From Bacillota bacterium (GTDB lineage Bacteria; Bacillota; Clostridia; Lachnospirales; Lachnospiraceae): a DNA stretch of 11,944 nt. The stretch's first letter is position 1. Each line of letters opens with the position of its first letter. Location of the stretch: NCBI GenBank assembly GCA_023393095.1, contig JAEWMT010000123.1, positions 1 through 11,944 on the forward strand. Direction: 5' to 3'. Below the pieces are notes generated by a model. That model did not search any database and had not been told where the DNA came from. It saw only the letters and a list, made by a program, of their open reading frames with translations. Positions 6,506-11,944 of the stretch are shown here, in pieces. The position numbers were made by a program, and so were the translations under genes.

Positions 6506-7918
6506 TTAATTTTTGGCTTGTGAAAACCAGGCCTTCTTTAGAAGCTTAACTGCTTGTACAATTTTATCTTCGCTCATGGTAGCAAATCCTAGTAATAAGG
6601 CAGGGGGAGCCGTAGTATAGGAATGATCAAAGTAATATTTTGAAATACCGTAGGTTCTTACACCTAACTGTAAAGCTGATTTAATTAGCTCATTTTCAGT
6701 CATACTGTTTGGTACCCTGATCAGAAGATGAAGCCCTGCATCGGCTCCCATAATTTCAATTTTACAGTTTAAATCATTAATCGCTTTTACTAAAGTTTCA
6801 CGTTTTTTCTTATAAATCGTTCTCATCTTATTCAGATGTCTTTCAAAACTTCCATTTTCAATAAAATCACATAACACCTTTTGCTCCAGCATTGGAACAG
6901 GGCAGAGAATGTAGGACAGTCTTTCGCTAAAACTTTTCATTAAATGTGTAGGTAATACCATGTAACTGACACGCAGTGTCGGTGATATAGATTTGGAAAG
7001 TGAACCCATATAAATAACCTTTTCATTGTTATCAAGTCCCTGCAGCGCAGGAATTGGTCGACCACTGTATTTGAATTCACTATCGTAATCATCCTCAATT
7101 AGGTATCGGTTAACTGCTTCGTTTGCCCAATTCAATAATTGAATACGACGGTTGATCGGCATCACCCCGCCGGACGGAAACTGATGAGCCGGTGTAATAC
7201 ATAGAATATTGGCGTTACTTTTCTCAATCTCAGAAGGAATCATTCCGTTATGATCAATGCTGATCGCCGAAAATTTGGCGCGATTTCCAGTAAATAATTG
7301 ATTCAGCTTTTCATATCCAGGATTTTCAATGCCGTAAATACACTGTTCGTCAAAAAGCTGGATCAAAGTCTGAAAGAGCATCTCCGTACCGGAGCTAATA
7401 ATAATCTGATCACTGGTGCAATTTACACCTCGAGATTGATGGAGATATTCACTAAGAGCGGCTCTTAATCTGTAATATCCAAGGGAATCCCCTGGCATTA
7501 ATAACTCATAATCATATTCATTGATTACTTCCTTCATGAGTTTTCGCCATTGATCAAAAGGAAAGGAAGGCATATCAACTCCGTGATAGGAAAAGTCATA
7601 GAGAACTTCAGATGTAGCCGTTTTACCACTTGTCAGTGGGAGAAGATGAACCTCTAATTTCTGTATAAAATCTATTTTACAGACAAAAAAACCTCTTTTT
7701 TCAATGGCTATAATATATCCTTCCTCAATCAGCTGATCGTAGGCAGCCTGTATAGTATTCTGACTTACATTTAAATAGGTAGAAAGTTTTCTCTTAGAAG
7801 GAAGCTTTGTGTCAAATAGTATTCTTCCGGATTGGATTTCTTCTTTTATATAAGTATAGAGCTGATGGTAAAGGGGTTCTTTACTTTCCGGATTAAATTG
7901 CAGCGTTATCATATCCAT
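6506..7918 (-). CDS. pdxR: PdxR: MocR/GntR-type PLP-dependent regulator of vitamin B6 synthesis
   Basis: The 470-residue protein is a two-domain MocR regulator. Residues ~12-80 are a GntR-type winged helix ('PLYHQLYTYIKEEI', 'LPSKRKLSTYLNVSQNTI', 'GYIIAIEKRGFFV'). Residues ~110-465 are a fold-type I aminotransferase domain. There 'TPAHQFPSGGVMP' (242-254) and 'EDDYDSEF' (275-282) line the cofactor site, and K309 in 'GSLSKSISPTLR' should form the aldimine with PLP. In such regulators this domain senses PLP and does not catalyse transamination. It is transcribed divergently from pdxS, the usual arrangement for PdxR, which activates pdxST when PLP is low and often represses itself. The start has GAGG eight bases upstream. 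Length is normal for the family. The regulator class is certain; the pdxR name follows from the neighbour. Confidence 0.9.
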   Translation of the reverse strand: MDMITLQFNPESKEPLYHQLYTYIKEEIQSGRILFDTKLPSKRKLSTYLNVSQNTIQAAYDQLIEEGYIIAIEKRGFFVCKIDFIQKLEVHLLPLTSGKTATSEVLYDFSYHGVDMPSFPFDQWRKLMKEVINEYDYELLMPGDSLGYYRLRAALSEYLHQSRGVNCTSDQIIISSGTEMLFQTLIQLFDEQCIYGIENPGYEKLNQLFTGNRAKFSAISIDHNGMIPSEIEKSNANILCITPAHQFPSGGVMPINRRIQLLNWANEAVNRYLIEDDYDSEFKYSGRPIPALQGLDNNEKVIYMGSLSKSISPTLRVSYMVLPTHLMKSFSERLSYILCPVPMLEQKVLCDFIENGSFERHLNKMRTIYKKKRETLVKAINDLNCKIEIMGADAGLHLLIRVPNSMTENELIKSALQLGVRTYGISKYYFDHSYTTAPPALLLGFATMSEDKIVQAVKLLKKAWFSQAKN

Positions 7919-7939
7919 AATACATACCTCATTTCAAGT

Positions 7940-7993
7940 TAATCTGATACTGTTAAGTTTGACGTTTCTGGTGCTTATAACAATATCAGATTA
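7940..7993. promoter_or_regulatory. Candidate PdxR operator: 16-nt inverted repeat
   Basis: TAATCTGATACTGTTA (7940-7955) and TAACAATATCAGATTA (7978-7993) are inverted copies matching at 15 of 16 positions, separated by 22 bases. Centres are 38 bp apart, close to four helical turns, which would suit a dimeric regulator. The right arm sits just upstream of the pdxS -10 box, and the left arm lies in the pdxR leader. Binding by PdxR is inferred. Confidence 0.7.
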
Positions 7994-8003
7994 GAATTAT
8001 AAT
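7975..8003 (+). promoter_or_regulatory. pdxST promoter with weak -35, probably activator-dependent
   Basis: TATAAT at 7998-8003 is a perfect -10 box, but at a 17-base spacing the -35 position (7975-7980, TTATAA) matches the consensus poorly. The right arm of the inverted repeat covers this spacer. A good -10, a poor -35 and an overlapping operator are what an activator-driven promoter looks like. Confidence 0.55.
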
Positions 8004-8027
8004 AAAGCAAATTTATTAAAACGTCAA
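7999..8027 (-). promoter_or_regulatory. Candidate pdxR promoter, overlapping the pdxST -10 box
   Basis: On the minus strand TTGACG (8027-8022) and TATTAT (8004-7999) are 17 bases apart. The -10 overlaps the pdxST -10 box on the other strand, and transcription would start about at the edge of the inverted repeat, consistent with self-control and competition between the two promoters. Confidence 0.5.
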
Positions 8028-8054
8028 TAAAATTTAAATGTTATGACCCAAAAG

Positions 8055-8110
8055 TATGGAGCGTGCTTTTCGCTCAGTATTTGTATGCCGCAGAAACGGC
8101 AGAATGGAGG
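8055..8110 (+). promoter_or_regulatory. pdxS leader with two small hairpins, similar to the leader at 11609-11672
   Basis: GAGCG (8059-8063) pairs with CGCTC (8071-8075) and TGCCG (8086-8090) with CGGCA (8097-8101), the second ending five bases before the GGAGG site at 8106-8110. The segment 8091-8110 matches 11653-11672 at 15 of 20 positions, and both are preceded by TGCC. This suggests a reused 5' leader element. Confidence 0.45.
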
Positions 8111-8116
8111 AAAAAA

Positions 8117-8989
8117 ATGAATCAGAGGTATGAATTAAACAAGAATCTAGCTCAAATGTTAAAAGGCGGTGTTATCATGGATGTGACTACACCGGAACAG
8201 GCAAAAATAGCGGAAGCAGCAGGAGCATGTGCTGTTATGGCACTGGAGAGAATTCCTGCTGATATCCGAGCAGCTGGCGGTGTCTCAAGAATGAGCGATC
8301 CGAAGATGATTAAGGGTATCCAGGAGGCAGTATCAATTCCGGTTATGGCGAAATGCCGTATCGGACACTTCGCGGAAGCACAGATATTGGAAGCAGTTGA
8401 AATTGATTATATTGATGAAAGTGAAGTCTTGTCCCCAGCGGATGATGTATATCATATTGATAAGACAAAATTTGGTGTACCTTTTGTCTGCGGTGCAAAA
8501 GATTTGGGAGAAGCACTCAGAAGAATTAATGAAGGTGCAGCCATGATCCGAACCAAAGGTGAACCCGGTACCGGTGACGTTGTTCAAGCCGTCCGTCATA
8601 TGAGATTGATCATGAAACAGATCAGAGAACTTCAAAATATGAGGGAAGATGAGTTGTTTGAGGCGGCTAAGAAATTACAGGTTCCATATGATCTGGTACG
8701 TAATGTTCATGAAAACGGAAAGCTTCCGGTAGTGAATTTTGCGGCTGGTGGTGTTGCTACTCCGGCAGACGCAGCATTACTAATGCAGCTCGGAGCAGAA
8801 GGTGTATTTGTAGGTTCTGGAATCTTTAAATCTGGAAATCCTGCAAAGCGTGCACAAGCCATTGTGAAAGCAGTTACCAATTATAATGATTCAAAGCTTT
8901 TGGCAGAATTATCAGAGAATCTGGGAGAAGCAATGGTTGGCATCAATGAACAGGAAATAGAACTCTTGATGGCGCAGAGGGGAGAATAG
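8117..8989 (+). CDS. pdxS: PdxS: PLP synthase, synthase subunit
   Basis: PdxS makes pyridoxal 5'-phosphate from ribose 5-phosphate, glyceraldehyde 3-phosphate and ammonia, and assembles as a dodecamer with PdxT. From ATG 8117 the protein has 290 residues, the usual length. Key residues are present: D22 in 'IMDVTTPEQA', K79 in 'VMAKCRIGH' (forms the ribose adduct), and K147 in 'IRTKGEPGTGDVV' (second lysine). The phosphate loop is at 'NFAAGGVATP' (207-216) and 'GVFVGSGIFKS' follows. The start is fixed by GGAGG at 8106-8110, six bases upstream. A GTG at 8063 extends the frame by 18 residues, but that stretch is leader RNA. pdxT follows 36 bases later. Expression is probably controlled by the divergent PdxR. 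Confidence 0.97.
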   Translation: MNQRYELNKNLAQMLKGGVIMDVTTPEQAKIAEAAGACAVMALERIPADIRAAGGVSRMSDPKMIKGIQEAVSIPVMAKCRIGHFAEAQILEAVEIDYIDESEVLSPADDVYHIDKTKFGVPFVCGAKDLGEALRRINEGAAMIRTKGEPGTGDVVQAVRHMRLIMKQIRELQNMREDELFEAAKKLQVPYDLVRNVHENGKLPVVNFAAGGVATPADAALLMQLGAEGVFVGSGIFKSGNPAKRAQAIVKAVTNYNDSKLLAELSENLGEAMVGINEQEIELLMAQRGE

Positions 8990-8990
8990 A

Positions 8991-9011
8991 GGGCTATTGC
9001 ATTTTTAGCCC
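8991..9011 (+). promoter_or_regulatory. Hairpin between pdxS and pdxT
   Basis: GGGCTA (8991-8996) and TAGCCC (9006-9011) form a perfect 6-bp stem around a 9-base loop, starting two bases after the pdxS stop and ending just before the pdxT ribosome site (GGGAGG near 9015-9020). No T-run follows, so it is more likely a stability or processing element than a terminator. Confidence 0.45.
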
Positions 9012-9025
9012 GAAGGGAGGTTATT

Positions 9026-9601
9026 ATGAAACGGATAGGTATTTTAGCATTACAGGGAGCTTTTGCTGAACATAAGAAAGTTATAGAAGAGCTTGGAGAG
9101 GAAGCTTTTGAAATAAGGCAAAAATCCGACCTTACGAATAATAAAATAGATGGCATTATTATTCCTGGAGGAGAAAGTACTGTAATAGGGAAACTTCTTA
9201 AGGAGCAGGAGATGTTTGATACTTTAAGGCAGATGATTGAGGATGGGATACCGGTATTCGGAACCTGTGCCGGTCTGATATTATTGGCTAAGAAAATATC
9301 CAATGATGAACACAGATACCTTGGTGTTATGGATATAACGGTAAGGAGAAATGCCTATGGAAGACAATTGGGAAGCTTTCATACCAGTAGTCTGTTTCAA
9401 GGAATCGGTGATATTCCGATGACATTTATCAGAGCGCCCTATATTGAAGCAGTATCGAAAACAAAAGGTGTAGAGGTACTTGCTCAAGTGGATGGAAATA
9501 TAGTAGCAGCTAGACAAAAGAATATTCTTGTTACAGCATTTCATCCGGAATTAACAGAAGACCTGAGGGTACACAGATATTTTCTGGAGTGCTGTGCATA
9601 G
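9026..9601 (+). CDS. pdxT: PdxT: PLP synthase, glutaminase subunit
   Basis: PdxT is the class I glutamine amidotransferase that feeds ammonia to PdxS. The 191-residue protein is full length. It begins 'MKRIGILALQGAFAEH', has 'IIPGGESTVIGKLL' (45-58) for glutamine binding, the nucleophile C81 in 'FGTCAGLILLA', and the rest of the triad, H173 and E175, in 'AFHPELTED'. The conserved 'RRNAYGRQLGSF' segment (107-118) is also present. The start is clear, with GGGAGG about six bases upstream. It lies 36 bases after pdxS and is followed by a strong terminator, so pdxST is a two-gene operon. Confidence 0.97.
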   Translation: MKRIGILALQGAFAEHKKVIEELGEEAFEIRQKSDLTNNKIDGIIIPGGESTVIGKLLKEQEMFDTLRQMIEDGIPVFGTCAGLILLAKKISNDEHRYLGVMDITVRRNAYGRQLGSFHTSSLFQGIGDIPMTFIRAPYIEAVSKTKGVEVLAQVDGNIVAARQKNILVTAFHPELTEDLRVHRYFLECCA

Positions 9602-9619
9602 GATTTATATGAGTTATAG

Positions 9620-9662
9620 ATGGTGGTACCTATTTTTTACAATATTGTGCCACCATTTTTTT
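9620..9662 (+). terminator. Intrinsic terminator of pdxST
   Basis: ATGGTGGTAC (9620-9629) pairs with GTGCCACCAT (9647-9656) over 10 bp including one G-U pair, and a T-run follows to 9662. It begins 18 bases after the pdxT stop. Confidence 0.9.
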
Positions 9663-9822
9663 GCGTTTTATTTTAATTCGGATGCTTGAGAATTAGACAG
9701 CCTCCGGCGGATGCACACTCACTTTACTCAGCGCCATAATGAAGGTTTTCATAATATTAGTATTAATTTAGGTATAAAAATGGATATAGTAGAATATATA
9801 TTTATTTAGGTGCCTTATTTTC

Positions 9823-9995
9823 AAGGAACTTGATGATGAAAAATTAGGTCATCAATCGTAGATGGTGGCATAAACGATATTGATGTGATACATGGTAAAA
9901 ATAAGTACATTATGCATTATATTGGTTATCTGAACGGGATTCTAATAGAAAAAAGTACCCCTGAAATGGACTGGTATTCTTACAATGAAAATTAA
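9823..9995 (+). pseudogene. Possible remnant of a gene's 3' end with one frameshift
   Basis: From 9840 to the TAA at 9993-9995 a frame of 51 codons is open and reads like real protein ('DIDVIHGKNKYIMHYIGYL', then a charged 'EKSTPEMDWYSYNEN' end). It has no convincing start codon or ribosome site, and two stops stand just upstream in frame. In the next frame, 9823-9858 reads 'KELDDEKLGHQS' before a TAG. A single frameshift near 9850 would join the two into one longer reading. I do not recognise the family. Chance openness in AT-rich DNA is possible, but the codon use is protein-like. Confidence 0.35.
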
Positions 9996-10042
9996 AAATT
10001 GGTTAATTTGTATAGTGAAAAGTGAAATTTCTATAAAAATGA

Positions 10043-10071
10043 TTGCGTAATTTGTGGTTATGTGCTAAAAT
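10043..10071 (+). promoter_or_regulatory. Promoter for the O-antigen ligase family gene
   Basis: TTGCGT (10043-10048) and TAAAAT (10066-10071) are 17 bases apart, and a TG at 10063-10064 makes an extended -10. Transcription would start near 10078, about 58 bases before the gene. Confidence 0.6.
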
Positions 10072-10135
10072 ACATCCTTGGGTCGAGGGTTTCAAATATA
10101 TTACAAATATTTGAATAATTATTTTATGAAAGAGG

Positions 10136-11344
10136 ATGAATATCATCGAAAATATAGCATTGAAACGTAAGGTTGAAGTTTCTTTAACAGGTGCTAATAT
10201 CGCAACCTTTATGGTTGCTGCGATTTTTTTGCCGTATGTCATTTCAATCATTATCTTATTTGGACTGGCAATCTATGTCGTAGTGAATAAACAGACACGT
10301 CAGATGATTTTTGTAAATAAAAATGATAATATACTTAAGCTTTTTCTGGCATATTCACTAATTGTATCGTTGTCTTATCGAAACTGGCTTGGTTTTGCAA
10401 CTGGAATTGGAATTATCTTTGCTGTAGCATTAGGATTATATATACGCAGCATAATGACCAGCGAACTGTTTGAAAAGCTTCTTCATCTGATTTGCTGCTT
10501 TAGTTTAACCAGTACCGGATATGCAATTATCGAGAAGATTGTAAAAACGATCGATATTGGAGGCGGCAGCCAAAGAATTTCGGCAGTTTTCTTTTATCCG
10601 AATTATTTTGGTACGATTGTAGGCACCGTAATAATAATATGTGCATATAAAGTTCTTACGAAGCAAAATCATAAATGGTTTTATTACATGGTGGCATTGA
10701 TTAATGTAATTAGTGTATATTTATGTAAGAGCATGTTTGTGTGGGTAGAGGTATTTATTGGTGTAGCGGTATTACTTATTGTTTTAAAAAGACATCGTTT
10801 ACTAGCTCTGTGGTTGTTTGCAGCAGCAATTGGTGCTTTCTTGGTATTTTTCTTTGGTGTAAATATAATTCCGCGCCTTTATGATGTTGATGTAACTGTA
10901 AGACTGCGTCAAAATATCTGGGGACTTGCATTAGAGCAGATTAAGCAAAATCCGTTATTTGGTCACGGCTTTTATTCCTTTATCTATTTATTTGATTTTT
11001 CATATCTTAATCAAATTGTACCACATGCACATAGTCTATATATTGACATGCTACTGAATTTCGGTATTATAGGGTCAGGATTATTCCTGTTTTATATAAT
11101 CAAATTCTTTATATCAGTATTTAAAATATGTTTTGCGCAAAAGAATGTGATGATTACTTCACTGATTCTTGCTGTTACTGCATCAGCTCTTGTTCATGGC
11201 ACCACGGATATCACGCTGTTATGGTTTCAAACCTTACCCTTGTTCCTTTTTATATTGTCAGGGCTAGGGGCTTATGAAAAAGATAGGAATGAAGGCAATA
11301 TTTCAAATAAATACGATGTAAATAGTATGAAGAATGCGGCATAA
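10136..11344 (+). CDS. O-antigen ligase/polymerase family membrane protein (Wzy/WaaL type)
   Basis: The 402-residue protein has roughly ten or more membrane segments across its length and a large loop near residues 245-300. The loop carries the family signature: 'RLRQNIWGLALEQIKQNPLFGHG' region with R257/R259 and H277, then 'PHAHSLYIDMLLNFGIIGS' with H297 and H299. This matches the O-Ag_Lig/Wzy_C domain of enzymes that polymerise or ligate lipid-linked glycans at the outer face of the membrane. A Gram-positive would use it for capsule, exopolysaccharide or wall glycan. No other polysaccharide gene is in the window. The start is odd: AGAGG at 10131-10135 directly abuts the ATG, with no spacer. 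An in-frame TGA just upstream rules out an earlier start. A 14-codon frame at 10126-10170 overlaps the start in another phase. The family is sure; the glycan is unknown. Confidence 0.85.
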   Translation: MNIIENIALKRKVEVSLTGANIATFMVAAIFLPYVISIIILFGLAIYVVVNKQTRQMIFVNKNDNILKLFLAYSLIVSLSYRNWLGFATGIGIIFAVALGLYIRSIMTSELFEKLLHLICCFSLTSTGYAIIEKIVKTIDIGGGSQRISAVFFYPNYFGTIVGTVIIICAYKVLTKQNHKWFYYMVALINVISVYLCKSMFVWVEVFIGVAVLLIVLKRHRLLALWLFAAAIGAFLVFFFGVNIIPRLYDVDVTVRLRQNIWGLALEQIKQNPLFGHGFYSFIYLFDFSYLNQIVPHAHSLYIDMLLNFGIIGSGLFLFYIIKFFISVFKICFAQKNVMITSLILAVTASALVHGTTDITLLWFQTLPLFLFILSGLGAYEKDRNEGNISNKYDVNSMKNAA

Positions 11345-11366
11345 TCTCTTCGTAAAAGATAAAGAG

Positions 11367-11463
11367 AAAGCTGAAAGTTATTAGTATAGAGAGTATTTCG
11401 ATGTTGTTTCATGAAAAGGAACACAGAAAGAACCCCTGTATACAAATAGCTTTCAGCTTTTTT
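11367..11463 (+). terminator. Long-armed terminator-like hairpin after the polymerase gene
   Basis: Arms at 11367-11388 and 11439-11460 pair over 22 positions with one G-U and one A-A mismatch. The left arm starts AAAGCTGAAAGTTATT and the right ends in TTTCAGCTTT, followed by more T. The 50-base interior has its own stem, TGTTTC (11404-11409 region) with GGAACA (11418-11423 region). A shorter hairpin, TCTCTT (11345-11350) with AAGAGA (11362-11367), precedes it. The T-run supports termination; the size is unusual. Confidence 0.7.
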
Positions 11464-11608
11464 ATATGTCTGATGCTTGACAGGAAATCAGAGGTTTTCA
11501 TAATTTCTGATACGGTTTATAAATCCATTTTTGTATATTATATTTAATTAAACACATACTAGTTTTGAGCTATTTATAATTAAAGATATGATTAGGATGT
11601 CAAATAGT
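11464..11608. other. AT-rich stretch before the last gene
   Basis: No gene is visible. A short hairpin (ATCAGA with TCTGAT near 11489-11513) occurs. TTGAGC (11565-11570) and TATGAT (11587-11592), 16 bases apart, are a possible promoter for the gene at 11678, of modest quality. Confidence 0.4.
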
Positions 11609-11672
11609 TATGGCATTTTATTCGGCGCAACATTTCACGAAATGCTATTGCCTACAAACAGCGGAATGGAGA
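11609..11672 (+). promoter_or_regulatory. Leader of the last gene, similar to the pdxS leader
   Basis: It contains a perfect hairpin, CATTTC (11631-11636) with GAAATG (11639-11644), then TGCC at 11649-11652 and a 20-base end (11653-11672) matching the pdxS leader end at 15 of 20 positions, including the ribosome site. Both leaders begin TATGG. A 23-codon frame from ATG 11610 ends in TGA overlapping the next gene's ATG (ATGA), which could allow translational coupling, but the peptide frame is not shared with the pdxS leader. Confidence 0.4.
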
Positions 11673-11677
11673 AGAAT

Positions 11678-11944
11678 ATGAAAAAGAAAAATATATTACC
11701 GCTTAACTCACAGCGGGTATTACTAAGAACCGATCCGAAAATAAATGCTGATATCAGAAATCAGACGCTGCGTACGTTAAATATATTTAAAAAGTGTGAG
11801 GAAGCTGAAATAACGGAACGAATACAGACTTTAGCAGGAGAATGGGATACGGAACGGGTGATGGAGGTAAATGCATCAATACTTATTCTATTAAGTTCTT
11901 ATCTGGGAATCAGGTCAAGCAGACTATGGTTTCTTTTAACCGGG
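11678..11944 (+). CDS. Small protein with likely membrane helix, DUF2892-like; 3' end outside window
   Basis: The frame is open from ATG 11678 to the right edge, giving the first 89 residues. A basic start ('MKKKNILPL') is followed by a charged helical stretch (residues ~17-60) with 'ERIQTLAGEWDTERVMEVNA', then a hydrophobic segment ('SILILLSSYLGI', residues ~68-80). The 'EWD.ER..E.NA' element before a hydrophobic helix resembles proteins annotated with the DUF2892 inner-membrane domain in Clostridia; this is recall and only moderately sure. GGAG at 11668-11671 lies six bases before the start. The gene is transcribed away from the polymerase gene behind a terminator, so it should be a separate unit. 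Confidence 0.65.
   Translation, partial: MKKKNILPLNSQRVLLRTDPKINADIRNQTLRTLNIFKKCEEAEITERIQTLAGEWDTERVMEVNASILILLSSYLGIRSSRLWFLLTG

Larger units (their letters stand above)
9663..10135. other. 473-nt gap between pdxT terminator and the polymerase gene
   Basis: No intact gene of usual size is visible on either strand. The gap holds the decayed coding remnant at 9823-9995 and the promoter at 10043-10071. A weak hairpin, ATGAA/TTCAT, occurs near 9740-9755. The stretch 9663-9820 is AT-rich and shows nothing else I can name. Confidence 0.6.

Noticed and set aside
8063..8116. N-terminal extension of PdxS from a GTG codon
   Set aside because: GGAGG at 8106-8110 places the start at 8117, which gives the normal family length and N-terminus; the extension is leader sequence.
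8056..8133. 25-codon frame from ATG 8056 overlapping the pdxS start, as a leader peptide
   Set aside because: It has no ribosome site, and the similar leader at 11609 does not keep the same frame, so a conserved peptide is not supported.
8333..9544. Minus-strand open frames across pdxS and pdxT
   Set aside because: They lie opposite two certain genes, have no ribosome sites, and their translations look like antisense of conserved coding sequence.
1..11944. CRISPR array, tRNA, riboswitch, insertion sequence or phage genes
   Set aside because: No regularly spaced direct repeats, cloverleaf, known riboswitch core, transposase or phage-type coding sequence was found on reading both strands.

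Overview
The window is AT-rich, with strong AGGAGG-type ribosome binding sites and A/T-rich codon choice. It carries gene families typical of anaerobic Firmicutes, and the combination points to a Clostridia genome, most likely Lachnospiraceae. That placement is an inference from gene content and base composition; no rRNA or other marker is present. No CRISPR array, tRNA, complete transposon or phage gene was seen.

Layout. (1) Positions 1-2087 hold a plus-strand operon. It contains the 3' end of a MoxR-type AAA+ ATPase gene cut by the window edge, a DUF2201-type protein with both an HExxH site and a VWA/MIDAS site, and a 113-residue protein of unknown function. (2) A textbook sigma-A promoter at 2152-2180 starts a second plus-strand unit of two proteins that I place in the uncharacterised DUF6323 and DUF6179 families. 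A HAD-type phosphatase follows at 4200-4916. (3) A convergent gap (4917-5143) contains a nested, three-stem palindromic element of 137 nt. A small minus-strand membrane protein (DUF5658-like) and a plus-strand YgjP/SprT-type zinc metallopeptidase follow. (4) Positions 6506-9662 form a complete vitamin B6 locus: a minus-strand PdxR/MocR regulator, a divergent control region with a near-perfect 16-nt inverted repeat, then pdxS and pdxT and a clear terminator. (5) A 473-nt gap holds what looks like the decayed 3' end of a gene. After it come an O-antigen ligase/polymerase family membrane protein with its own promoter, a long-armed terminator, and the 5' end of a small membrane-protein gene that runs off the right edge.

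How the genes work together. PdxS and PdxT form the glutamine-dependent pyridoxal 5'-phosphate synthase, and the divergent PdxR probably senses PLP and controls both promoters. The ATPase and the VWA protein fit the known MoxR-plus-VWA pairing, in which an AAA+ motor remodels or loads a client with a VWA partner. The DUF6323/DUF6179 pair next to it has no known role and is the best candidate here for undescribed biology.

The most interesting non-coding signals are the nested palindrome at 4945-5081, the PdxR operator candidate at 7940-7993, and a leader segment shared by two unrelated genes (pdxS and the last, partial gene).
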